Below the pieces are notes generated by a model, which had not been told where the DNA came from, made no database searches, and saw only the letters and a list, made by a program, of their open reading frames with translations. 12,362 nt of DNA, from the NCBI GenBank assembly GCA_934216185.1, contig CAKQBM010000047.1, positions 1-12,362 of the forward strand, in the 5' to 3' direction. The stretch comes from an uncultured Streptococcus sp. Its GTDB lineage: Bacteria; Bacillota; Bacilli; Lactobacillales; Streptococcaceae. Shown one piece after another: positions 1-7,042 of the stretch. Position numbers and translations under genes: made by a program. The stretch's first letter is position 1. Each line of letters opens with the position of its first letter.

Positions 1-18
1 CATTGCTAGTAACCTCAT
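1..18 (-). CDS. possible first codons of a gene running off the left edge
   Basis: Two in-frame ATG codons on the minus strand (16-18 and 1-3) lie just downstream of a consensus promoter at 35-63 and read M-R-L-L-A-M before the sequence ends. The second ATG has a GAGG (13-16) nine bases upstream and is the better start. The first has almost no leader and no good ribosome binding site. Too little is visible to say what the protein is, and the frame cannot be tested, so this is only a suggested gene start inferred from the promoter. Confidence 0.25.
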
Positions 19-34
19 ACTTTCAGTTCTATCT

Positions 35-63
35 ATTATACTAGATTTTTACGATTTTATCAA
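35..63 (-). promoter_or_regulatory. consensus sigma-70-type promoter reading out of the left edge
   Basis: On the minus strand TTGATA (58-63) and TATAAT (35-40) are separated by exactly 17 bases. The -10 box is perfect and the -35 box matches five of six. Transcription should start near position 28. It sits downstream of the teichoic-acid operon terminator, so it marks the start of a separate transcription unit whose gene lies outside the window. Confidence 0.75.
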
Positions 64-146
64 AAGAAGGCTCCTCTGTCGGGATAGATTTTCCATAGGG
101 TAACTTCTGTAGAAGACTCTAAAAGAAAATTTCTGCAGACAGATAG

Positions 147-186
147 AAAAAGCCTTCAAAATCGGCTCTTAGCCAACTTTGAAGAC
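147..186 (-). terminator. Rho-independent terminator after tarQ
   Basis: In the minus-strand transcript CUUCAAAGUUGGC pairs with GCCGAUUUUGAAG (plus-strand arms 154-166 and 172-184). This gives a 13-bp stem with two G-U pairs around a five-base loop, UAAGA, followed by GGC and a run of five U (147-151). It begins about 20 bases after the tarQ stop codon, so it ends the licD3-to-tarQ operon. Strong stem plus U-tract makes this call fairly secure. Confidence 0.88.
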
Positions 187-203
187 CTGATGCATCAGAA
201 TGC

Positions 204-1238
204 TTATAATTTAAAGGTTGCTACACCGAGGATAGAACGATTTAAGTTTCGAAGAATTTGAAGACTTTGCTCAAATTTCTTATAACGAGTTACTCCGTAT
301 TCTTCAACAAGAAGGACTGTATCTCTTTCCAAAAGAGATGATACATCTTGTAAATCTACAAAATGCATTCCTTTTAAAGCCTCTTGACTCTGTTTCAATT
401 TATCTAGGATAGCTTTATTTGAGCTAACGATGGTCAATCCCTGTCCAGCATTTTTGTATGACAAGACATCTGCTAGGTTAGCAATTGTTGTAATCTCTGT
501 TACAAAATCAATTTGATACTGAGAAAAATCACCTGCTCTATTGATTGTTGGATTAAAGAGATAAACTAACACATTTCCCATCACAACCAAAATCACACAA
601 ACCACTCCAATAACAGCTAAACGAAGAATCAGATTTTTCACATTTAAACCAAGCGCTGTTTCACCATTTGCGTTCAATTCTTTAGAGTTGATGGTTTCCA
701 GTTTTTCAATTTTCACATTTGCATAGGTATGTTTAAATTTCTCAATCAACCCATCAATTTTTCTCTCTAACAAGTCATTGGCATCTTTACTTGGTGTCAA
801 AATTTTCACACCAACCCCTGCATCGTCAATCATATAGTAGACGGTCAATTTTTTCCACCAATAGTCATTTGTTGAATTTTTCAAGGTTGTTTCTGTCGTA
901 TCCAATTCACTGGCAATTTTTTTCAACTCACTGGGCTCTACATCATTGAAAAGATAAGCTCCATTCAAATTCCCTTCAATTAATTTTCCGTAGAAATCAC
1001 TATAGCCTCCAATTTGATGATTCAAAATCGTTTTAGCTGAATCTTCTGGAGGAGTGATTTTATAGCTAAGATAAGTTGAATAACTTGTTGTGTCTTTGAC
1101 AGTATTTTTATTCTTAACTGCTTTAATTGTAAATGGTACAGCAATGAGAGCAAATAAAGCAATGAGAGCTAAAATATTTACTTTTCGTTTTTTATAAAGA
1201 TTTGCAAACAAATCAGCTACTGAATAATGTTCAAACAT
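204..1238 (-). CDS. tarQ: Wzz/CpsC-like two-TM teichoic acid chain protein with a degenerate ATPase-like C-terminus
   Basis: A 344-residue membrane protein. A short cytoplasmic N-terminus leads to TM1 (about 21-40), then an extracytoplasmic part (about 41-204) and TM2 (about 205-228). A proline-containing exit (FNP, 228-230) leads to a cytoplasmic C-terminal domain (about 230-344). Two TM segments flanking a soluble domain is the layout of Wzz/CpsC polysaccharide co-polymerases, which set polymer length. The tail (306-339, with LLVEEYG, TRYKK and ILGV) resembles the last strands and helices of CpsD/CapB-type tyrosine-kinase ATPases, but no Walker A loop or tyrosine cluster is present. The start overlaps the tarP stop by 8 nt and has AAAGGAG nine bases upstream, so the two genes are translationally coupled. 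The symbol tarQ follows the pneumococcal teichoic-acid locus from memory. The role as partner of the adjacent polymerase is inferred from layout and neighbours. Confidence 0.7.
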   Translation of the reverse strand: MFEHYSVADLFANLYKKRKVNILALIALFALIAVPFTIKAVKNKNTVKDTTSYSTYLSYKITPPEDSAKTILNHQIGGYSDFYGKLIEGNLNGAYLFNDVEPSELKKIASELDTTETTLKNSTNDYWWKKLTVYYMIDDAGVGVKILTPSKDANDLLERKIDGLIEKFKHTYANVKIEKLETINSKELNANGETALGLNVKNLILRLAVIGVVCVILVVMGNVLVYLFNPTINRAGDFSQYQIDFVTEITTIANLADVLSYKNAGQGLTIVSSNKAILDKLKQSQEALKGMHFVDLQDVSSLLERDTVLLVEEYGVTRYKKFEQSLQILRNLNRSILGVATFKL

Positions 1239-2700
1239 GATTTTTTTCTCCTTTGTTGAGTAGATACTGGTTCTCTTTTGTAAGCATTTTTGCTACAAAT
1301 ATAATCACAAGAACAATTCCCCAGAATTGCATTGTAAATAGATTGAAGAAACTTTCTGAAAAGCTACTTCTTGGCATAAAGAATAAATTATTCAAGATGA
1401 GTAGGGACAAGGCAAATAAGATTGTTCTAGAGCGATAGGCTACTTGCAACATGGCTATGAATAACATACCTAGCAAGAGACTAAGTAGAAAGACTCCTAT
1501 CATACCATAGTCTGTATACAACTCCATAATATAGCTACTTCCGATACCATGTCCTTTCAAATATTCCTTGTTCAAAACAAGATAGGATAGATTGTGGGCA
1601 TAACTATTACTATCAATAGCTAGCTCCACACTATTGGTTGTATGTTCAAAGGCCTTTCCTCCGAAAATAGCCCCCAAGCTTCCCCTTGCAAAATAATCAA
1701 GAACAGGACCAAAAGTAAAATTACGGAAATCTCTGTAAGGTAGGCTACTGTTAAATAGAAAACCTCGAGCCAGAACGCCAAAACTGGTTCCTTGTTTATA
1801 GATAAAGTCAAGCAAGATATCCCAGAAACCTGTATGGGAAACCTGGACATTATCCCGTACATAATTGAGCACTCCCATCGCTAACATGAGAATAGGAGAA
1901 CCTACAAAAATCGCTAACTTTTCTTTAAAACCAATCCATTTTCCTTTTTCAGTTTGCTCCCGCATAAAGTAATAAACAAAAGCAAATAAAATACTTAAAA
2001 TAAAGGGATTTCGTGTTCCAATTGCCAAATGAATGGTATTGGCTGCAATGAAGGATACTAACACTGCTGTTGCCTGCAATTTCTTTGGCTTGGTGGCCAG
2101 ATACATACACATTGCGTAGACCGTAAAGGTTGATAAGATATAGGTAAAATAAGGAAGTTTACTTTCAAAATTTGCATAGTAGGCATAGTAGGAAGTCTGC
2201 AAGCGATACAGGAGTCTTTCAAATAATCTAATGAAATAGAAAGGATAGGTTAGAAGAAAAACTCCTAGTGATACAAAGCGTAACCGCTTGATATAAACCT
2301 CTTTTAGAGAATTTCCTATATTTGCTACTTTTATTTTCTTCCTAGCTATGAAGTAACGAGCCAGGATGCCTCCTGTCGTCAATCCCAGAATCGAAACCAT
2401 GACGACTATAAAGGCAAAGCGATAGGCTATCGGATGATAGGTATCCAGAGCGCCATCCCTAAAATAATCAATGGTCGGTCTTGATACTAGAAAGATAAAA
2501 ATAGTTAAAAAGAAAATAAAATGGATTAAGTAATACTTGATATCATTCCAACAAGCAATTAAGCTACTAACCAGTAAGAACAATAAAGTAGAAAGCAAGC
2601 TAACATTATTATTATTAAACAGATATACAATTCCACTTACTAGCGTCAAGGCATAACTGACTATGGTCAAACTAAATAATAATCGTTTTCCATCAATCAC
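1231..2700 (-). CDS. tarP: Wzy-like repeat-unit polymerase for teichoic acid, GTG start
   Basis: A 489-residue polytopic membrane protein with roughly 11-13 hydrophobic segments, among them about 7-28, 33-50, 55-73, 92-115, 140-158, 186-202, 208-226, 231-246, 262-279, 399-420, 426-443 and 455-472. A large polar loop (about 281-390) lies before the last three. Short motifs fit O-antigen/oligosaccharide repeat-unit polymerases: GTRNP (228-232), YVRDN (280-284) and HGIGSSYIMELYTDYG (384-399) leading into a TM segment. Such enzymes join lipid-linked repeats on the outer face of the membrane. In the pneumococcal teichoic-acid locus the gene in this position is called tarP. The start codon is GTG (2698-2700), preceded by a very strong Shine-Dalgarno, and no ATG competes in frame nearby. 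It follows the GT2 gene by 15 nt and overlaps tarQ by 8 nt. Polymerase class is well supported; the exact substrate comes from context. Confidence 0.82.
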   Translation of the reverse strand: MIDGKRLLFSLTIVSYALTLVSGIVYLFNNNNVSLLSTLLFLLVSSLIACWNDIKYYLIHFIFFLTIFIFLVSRPTIDYFRDGALDTYHPIAYRFAFIVVMVSILGLTTGGILARYFIARKKIKVANIGNSLKEVYIKRLRFVSLGVFLLTYPFYFIRLFERLLYRLQTSYYAYYANFESKLPYFTYILSTFTVYAMCMYLATKPKKLQATAVLVSFIAANTIHLAIGTRNPFILSILFAFVYYFMREQTEKGKWIGFKEKLAIFVGSPILMLAMGVLNYVRDNVQVSHTGFWDILLDFIYKQGTSFGVLARGFLFNSSLPYRDFRNFTFGPVLDYFARGSLGAIFGGKAFEHTTNSVELAIDSNSYAHNLSYLVLNKEYLKGHGIGSSYIMELYTDYGMIGVFLLSLLLGMLFIAMLQVAYRSRTILFALSLLILNNLFFMPRSSFSESFFNLFTMQFWGIVLVIIFVAKMLTKENQYLLNKGEKNHV

Positions 2701-2704
2701 TTGC

Positions 2705-2712
2705 TCACCCCC
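2705..2712 (-). promoter_or_regulatory. strong ribosome binding site fixing the GTG start of tarP
   Basis: The minus strand reads GGGGGTGA, one mismatch from the 16S-complementary GGAGGTGA. Its G-run ends seven bases before the GTG at 2698-2700. Because no in-frame ATG follows closely, this site supports GTG as the true start. Confidence 0.75.
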
Positions 2713-2715
2713 GTT

Positions 2716-3702
2716 CTAATGTAATTTTTTAGATTTTTCAATATTTTTCAGTAATAAAAATCGGTATAAGGAAATATTTATGAATAGAGCCAAGGCACTA
2801 ATTCTTCTCCCCTTACGGAAAATTGGATTCCTAGCAATAGCAAGGGCATGGCCTTTTAAAAAGCGATGAATCTGAGAATAGGCTTCAAATTGTTTATACC
2901 GATCATCTAGCAACATCTTATCCAGAATAAAGAAGTTAGCATAGGCCAATCTGAAAAAAGCGACCTCTTTCAAATCAGGATAGTTTTTCACAACTTCATT
3001 ATAAAACTTTTGGTAGATATCAATATAGGCTAAATCCTTCTCTGCATAGGGTTTAGTCGTAATACTATCCCCTCTATGGAAATAGTAATAATAGGGTTTT
3101 GTATTAACCACGTACTTCTTAGCCAACTTGATTAAATCAAAATGATAATAGGCATCTTCGTAAATCAATCCCTTAGGAAAGGATAGGGCAGTTGCAATCT
3201 CTCTCTTGATTAGCTTATTGCAAATCGTTCCAGGAATTTTTTCACCTATGAGGTATTCCCTCAGAAATGTTTGGGAATCACAGACAAAATAGTCATCCTG
3301 ATTGGCTGACTGTGGACTTTCATCATTAGCATAGACATTCATGACACCACAGCTCGAAACATCCGCATCTTCTTGAATTAATTGCTCATATAAACTCTGA
3401 ATCATTTCTGGATGGATATAATCATCTGAGTCAATAAAAATCAGATAATCCCCATGTGCCTGCTTCATTCCATCATTTCGTGCTTGTGACAAGCCCTCAT
3501 TCTTTTTATGAAGTACTGACACCCTGTCATCTTGTTCAGCGATTGAATCACACAAGCGACCACTCTCATCTGTTGCACCATCATCAACAAGAATGATTTC
3601 CAGATTTTGATAAGTCTGCTTCTGAATGGAAGCTATCGATTTTTCTAGGTACTGCTCCACATTATAGACTGGCACAATGACACTAATTAATGCAGTTTCC
3701 AT
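2716..3702 (-). CDS. GT2-family (GT-A fold) glycosyltransferase
   Basis: A 328-residue cytosolic or membrane-associated glycosyltransferase. The N-terminal GT-A domain shows VIVPVYN (8-14), the nucleotide-binding VDDG (39-42), GLSQARNDG (70-78) and the metal-binding DSDD (91-94). YEDA (181-184) probably supplies the catalytic-base ED pair typical of GT2. The C-terminal 100 residues are rich in aromatics and basic residues and may contact the membrane. The ATG at 3702 is one base from the stop of the preceding GT4 gene and has GGAG five bases upstream. In the pneumococcal teichoic-acid pathway two glycosyltransferases at this locus are proposed to add the N-acetylgalactosamine residues. Donor and acceptor cannot be read from sequence, so that assignment is context only. 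Confidence 0.85.
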   Translation of the reverse strand: METALISVIVPVYNVEQYLEKSIASIQKQTYQNLEIILVDDGATDESGRLCDSIAEQDDRVSVLHKKNEGLSQARNDGMKQAHGDYLIFIDSDDYIHPEMIQSLYEQLIQEDADVSSCGVMNVYANDESPQSANQDDYFVCDSQTFLREYLIGEKIPGTICNKLIKREIATALSFPKGLIYEDAYYHFDLIKLAKKYVVNTKPYYYYFHRGDSITTKPYAEKDLAYIDIYQKFYNEVVKNYPDLKEVAFFRLAYANFFILDKMLLDDRYKQFEAYSQIHRFLKGHALAIARNPIFRKGRRISALALFINISLYRFLLLKNIEKSKKLH

Positions 3703-3703
3703 G

Positions 3704-4807
3704 CTACTCCTCTAATAGTTTTTCTACTTGTTCGATTTGTTTGGCAATTGTGAATTGTTGAATGAATTGGCTAGCCTCATTGACATCGAAGTTTGAGGCA
3801 GAGGTCATATAGTTCGTAATTGCCTGAGCTGCCTCTTGATTGCTCTCAATGATTTGTCCAAATCGTCCTTCTTGGGATAATTCCTCAGCCCCTCCAACAT
3901 CCGTAGAGACAAAAGGGATTCCAAGGCTCAAGGATTCCACATACACCCCAGGAAAACCTTCTTGTTTAGACATAGACAAGAGAACTTTCATCTGAGACAA
4001 ATACTGGTATGGATTTTTTTGATAACCAAGGAAATGTACATAGTCCTCAAGTCCATACTCTTTGACTCGTTTTTTCAGTTCCTCTTCCATATCACCAGTA
4101 CCGATAAAGTAAAGGTGGTAATTTTTTCCCTCTTGGTGCAATAACCGTATCACTTCCACCACACGGTCAGAACCCTTATTTTCCTCAATCCGTCCGATAG
4201 TACAGATACTTTGAGGAGCAATCTCGATATCGATCTTCTCTTGAGATTTTTCTAAAATAGTCTTAAAATCATATCCATTGTAGACCGTCTGTAATTTCGA
4301 AGCATAATCTGGATAGACTTCCTTGATAGAATGACTGGTCTTTTTAGAAATTCCTACAATGGTATCCGCAGCATCCAACTGGCGTCTATGTGATTCTCTT
4401 TTGGAGCTATCCTTAAGAAATTCTTCGATACTTCCATGAATCCAAGAGATTTTCTTGACTTCTTTTCTTTTAGAGAACAACAGTGGAGGATTCATAATAG
4501 TAAAAGAAACTTCAACATCATAGTCATCTCTTACAAGCAAGCGACGTGTCAATCTTGGAAAATAAATTCTCATTCTCCAAAAAAAAGCTCGTAGCCATCT
4601 GGCTTGGCGATAATCCTGAAGGGATTTTAAAATACGTACATGCTTGGGAACAAATTCATATCCCTTATCAAAGTGCTCCATTTCAAGAATATCAATATCA
4701 TACTTTTCTGGATCCAGATTTGAAACAATGGTAGATAGAATCTTCTCTGCTCCACCCCCGAGAGAAAAAGACCACATAAAAAATAAAATTTTTTTCTTAG
4801 CCACCAT
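3704..4807 (-). CDS. GT4-family (GT-B fold) glycosyltransferase
   Basis: A 367-residue retaining glycosyltransferase with two Rossmann-like halves. The N-terminal acceptor half carries the glycine-rich loop SLGGGAEK (15-22). The C-terminal donor half has IGRIEENKG (204-212), and the E-x7-E pair is E283/E291 in EGFPGVYVE, followed by GIPFVSTDVGG. That arrangement is characteristic of GT4. I place the start at the ATG at 4805-4807 (MVAKKKILFF), which has AAGGGAG just upstream and begins at the conserved first beta strand. A longer in-frame reading to 4861 would add 18 residues inside licD3 with no family similarity. The start overlaps the licD3 stop by 11 nt, showing tight coupling. Likely adds a sugar, perhaps N-acetylgalactosamine, to the lipid-linked teichoic-acid repeat; sugar specificity is inferred from the locus. 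Confidence 0.86.
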   Translation of the reverse strand: MVAKKKILFFMWSFSLGGGAEKILSTIVSNLDPEKYDIDILEMEHFDKGYEFVPKHVRILKSLQDYRQARWLRAFFWRMRIYFPRLTRRLLVRDDYDVEVSFTIMNPPLLFSKRKEVKKISWIHGSIEEFLKDSSKRESHRRQLDAADTIVGISKKTSHSIKEVYPDYASKLQTVYNGYDFKTILEKSQEKIDIEIAPQSICTIGRIEENKGSDRVVEVIRLLHQEGKNYHLYFIGTGDMEEELKKRVKEYGLEDYVHFLGYQKNPYQYLSQMKVLLSMSKQEGFPGVYVESLSLGIPFVSTDVGGAEELSQEGRFGQIIESNQEAAQAITNYMTSASNFDVNEASQFIQQFTIAKQIEQVEKLLEE

Positions 4808-5642
4808 ATTCTCCCTTGTATTCTGTATAAGACTTATCCATATCAGCGATGACAGCATCATGATGTGGTAGCTGCTTGTCTGCTGGTGGAGGTGTCATGT
4901 AGTCTCCAAAAGCAGTGCTGAGATAGGCATCATAGCCGACTGGAACGGGCATCTCTGTCTCTTCAAATGGCAAGAAGAGATTATCCTCAAAAGATGCGAT
5001 TGGGTACTTGTTTCTCATGTAACCAGGACCCGAGCATAATTCTGTGATTCCATCGCTCTCAGCTAGACTGTACTTGGTCATTTCTTTTTCAGCTTTTTTC
5101 CAAATGCGATAACGGAGAGATTTGGGAGTCACACCCAGTAAAATACGGCTTCCCCATTTCATAAGTGCACCATGCTTTTCTGGAATAGTTTGGGCACAAA
5201 AAAGAGAATAAATCAGGGCCCAGCGAACCTGTTTTTTCCGCTCAGCTGGATTTGTAGGATAATAATCCAGAGGCAAGACATCCAAGGCCAGACCATGTGG
5301 CAAATCCAAATCCTGCTGATAAGGCTTGATACAGGTGGTTTCCTTGTCACGAATGGTAATAAAAAGATTACGATCAACAAAATCCTTGTTACTCTTTGAC
5401 AAGAAATAACGCTCATCTGCATAACGAGGCCATAATTCTGCTAATTTCTCATAATCCTTACGAGGCATAAAAAAGTCTAGGTCGTCATCCCAAGGAATGA
5501 ACCCCTTGTTTCGAAGGGCACCAATAGCACCTCCCCCACAGAGGTAACAAAGCAAATCATGTTCTTTACAAAAAGCCACAAAATATTCAGCCATCTCCAG
5601 ACTACGAGCCTGAATTGCTTTTAAATCAGTCATATTATTCAT
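4797..5642 (-). CDS. licD3: LicD-family phosphotransferase of teichoic acid synthesis
   Basis: A 281-residue LicD/FKTN-type nucleotidyltransferase-fold protein. The core is CGGGAIGALRNKGFIPWD (35-52) running into the acidic DDDLDF (52-57), whose aspartates coordinate metal. GLALDVLPLD (117-126), a late VGYDAYLSTAFGDYM (235-249) and H260-H261 are also typical of the family. LicD enzymes move a phospho-alcohol from a CDP carrier to a sugar. In pneumococcus LicD1 and LicD2 add phosphocholine, whereas the enzyme in this position, LicD3, is proposed to add ribitol phosphate from CDP-ribitol. It is the first gene of its operon, 24 nt below an extended -10 promoter. The ATG at 5642 has AGAAAG upstream and is preferred to a second ATG at 5633. 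Family is clear; the ribitol substrate is inferred from locus position. Confidence 0.86.
   Translation of the reverse strand: MNNMTDLKAIQARSLEMAEYFVAFCKEHDLLCYLCGGGAIGALRNKGFIPWDDDLDFFMPRKDYEKLAELWPRYADERYFLSKSNKDFVDRNLFITIRDKETTCIKPYQQDLDLPHGLALDVLPLDYYPTNPAERKKQVRWALIYSLFCAQTIPEKHGALMKWGSRILLGVTPKSLRYRIWKKAEKEMTKYSLAESDGITELCSGPGYMRNKYPIASFEDNLFLPFEETEMPVPVGYDAYLSTAFGDYMTPPPADKQLPHHDAVIADMDKSYTEYKGEYGG
4811..4817 (-). promoter_or_regulatory. ribosome binding site deciding the GT4 start
   Basis: The minus strand reads AAGGGAG followed by AAT and the ATG at 4807. The spacing is short, but this is the only convincing Shine-Dalgarno near the conserved N-terminus. It rules against the longer in-frame start at 4861. 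Confidence 0.6.
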
Positions 5643-5665
5643 TATTCTTTCTATCGTATCGTTTC

Positions 5666-5674
5666 ATTATACCA
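5666..5674 (-). promoter_or_regulatory. extended -10 promoter for the licD3-to-tarQ operon
   Basis: The minus strand reads TGGTATAAT, a perfect TGn-TATAAT extended -10 element. No convincing -35 box lies 16-18 bases upstream, which is tolerated when the TGn motif is present. Transcription should begin near 5659, leaving a leader of about 17 bases before the licD3 ATG. It sits between the psr terminator and licD3, where an operon promoter is expected. Confidence 0.78.
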
Positions 5675-5706
5675 CAAATTAGGACTGAAAATCTATTGCA
5701 GACTGT

Positions 5707-5754
5707 AAAAAATCAAAGTCTGACTGCTAGATAAATAGCCTTCAAACTTTGATT
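5707..5754 (-). terminator. Rho-independent terminator after psr
   Basis: In the minus-strand transcript AAUCAAAGUUUGA pairs with UCAGACUUUGAUU (plus-strand arms 5742-5754 and 5711-5723). This is a 13-bp stem with one G-U pair. An inner GCUA/UAGC stem closes a six-base loop, and the outer stem runs into six U (5707-5712). It starts about 14 bases after the psr stop and separates the aromatic/psr unit from licD3. Confidence 0.88.
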
Positions 5755-5767
5755 CTTCTGTCTTATC

Positions 5768-7042
5768 TTATCTCAAACCCATCTGAGACAATTTATTCTG
5801 ATATTTGTTTTGATCGACAAGCAAGCCCAAGCCTCCATAAACATCATAGGTATCTACCCAGTCACCCAGTTCTGGAATCGTCAATTTTTCAATACCATTT
5901 TGAGCTCCGTCTAGGAAAGACAAGCCATTTGTTAACAGGAAGGTATAAGGAACATTCGTTGAGGTCATTGCGAATACCTTGCCAAGTGCCTCTGAGCCTG
6001 TAAAGAGCTTGGTTGGATCTTTGATTTGCTGAAGAACTGCTGTCAGTACTTGTTGCTGTCTTTTGGTACGGCCGTAATCCGCCTCATCATCATCACGGAA
6101 ACGAGCATAATTAAGCAAGGTCGAACCATTCATCTGCTGTTTTCCGACTTTGATGGTTTGAGTTGGAGACTCAGTCTCAGTCGCATGTAAATCATCGCCG
6201 ACTGTAGCTTCTGTTAGTGGACGTCCATTCAATGTTGAAAATTGAGCATCAATCGTCACCCCATCAGGGAAAAGTGTGTCAATTGCTGTGGCAAAGGCCT
6301 GAAAATCGACCAAGGCATAGTACTTAATGTCCAAATCAAAATTATCTTTCAAAACTTGACGAACCATTTCTGCCCCTTTTTGCCCCTCTTGTTCTCCTAA
6401 CTCATAGGCTACGTTTAACTTGTTATCCGTCTGTTTTCTACCGTTAATGACTTGGCTGTAACCGTCTATATAAACCAAATTGTCACGCATGAAGCTGACC
6501 AGCTTCATTTTCTTATCTGAGCCCCCGACATTTAATACCATAATAGAGTCCGTCCGCGTCTCAGCACTATTTTGACCGATTCGCCCATCAGTACCCATGA
6601 TCAAAATATTAACTCCATCTCTGGTATCTTGACCATTAAAAACTTCTACTTGAGCTGCCCTGGCATCCGCAGTTTTCTTTGCGCTAGCATCTTGGTAACC
6701 ACGCAAAAACATGAATACCATGGCTAAAGCCACACAGACCAGAAGTGAAAAAATTACCATAAAAATGCGTTTAAGACGGAGCTTCCGTCTTTTCTTTTTG
6801 GGAGGGGAAGAGAGTGCTTGTGATTTGGATTGTGAGCGACTCCGGTTCGCATAGTTTGGTAAGTCAACCTGCTCTTCTCTTTCTGGTCCCAAGCTGGAAC
6901 TACTATTTACTCTAGCAAGAGTTAGCTTTTCTTGCAAATAGGCAAACTCATTTTTTTCTCTCTCATTGAGATAGTGAATATTTTTTAGCAAATAATCATA
7001 ACGTAATTTTTCATGATGACTGAGAGGATTTTCTTTACTCAT
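5768..7042 (-). CDS. psr: LytR-CpsA-Psr (LCP) family cell-wall polymer ligase
   Basis: A 424-residue single-pass membrane protein. A cytoplasmic N-terminus of about 90 charged residues ends in a basic patch (KKKRRKLRLKR, 82-92). One TM segment follows (about 93-113) and then an extracellular LCP domain (about 144-345). LCP hallmarks are NILIMGTD (145-152), RTDSIMV (163-169), SFMRD (183-187), NKLNVAY (207-213) and YGRTKRQQ (323-330). The conserved arginines and aspartates in these motifs bind the polyprenyl pyrophosphate headgroup and metal. LCP enzymes transfer lipid-linked teichoic acid or capsule to peptidoglycan. Pneumococcus has three (CpsA/Wzg, LytR, Psr); position beside pheA and licD3 identifies Psr. 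The ATG overlaps the pheA stop (ATGA) and has AAAGGAG five bases upstream, so it is translationally coupled to amino-acid genes. A terminator follows directly. Confidence 0.93.
   Translation of the reverse strand: MSKENPLSHHEKLRYDYLLKNIHYLNEREKNEFAYLQEKLTLARVNSSSSLGPEREEQVDLPNYANRSRSQSKSQALSSPPKKKRRKLRLKRIFMVIFSLLVCVALAMVFMFLRGYQDASAKKTADARAAQVEVFNGQDTRDGVNILIMGTDGRIGQNSAETRTDSIMVLNVGGSDKKMKLVSFMRDNLVYIDGYSQVINGRKQTDNKLNVAYELGEQEGQKGAEMVRQVLKDNFDLDIKYYALVDFQAFATAIDTLFPDGVTIDAQFSTLNGRPLTEATVGDDLHATETESPTQTIKVGKQQMNGSTLLNYARFRDDDEADYGRTKRQQQVLTAVLQQIKDPTKLFTGSEALGKVFAMTSTNVPYTFLLTNGLSFLDGAQNGIEKLTIPELGDWVDTYDVYGGLGLLVDQNKYQNKLSQMGLR

Noticed and set aside
64..146. Possible repeat or second hairpin between the tarQ terminator and the left promoter
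   Set aside because: Only short pairings such as CTTCT-AC-AGAAG are present, with no U-tract. I could not recognise a BOX or RUP element, and nothing else is visible in these 83 bases.
1253..1862. Short open frames within tarP on both strands
   Set aside because: They are hydrophobic or low-complexity shadows of the polymerase gene, without ribosome binding sites.
4808..4861. Longer N-terminus for the GT4 glycosyltransferase
   Set aside because: The extra 18 residues lie inside licD3, do not resemble the family and lack a ribosome binding site. The ATG at 4807 has AAGGGAG upstream and starts at the conserved first strand.
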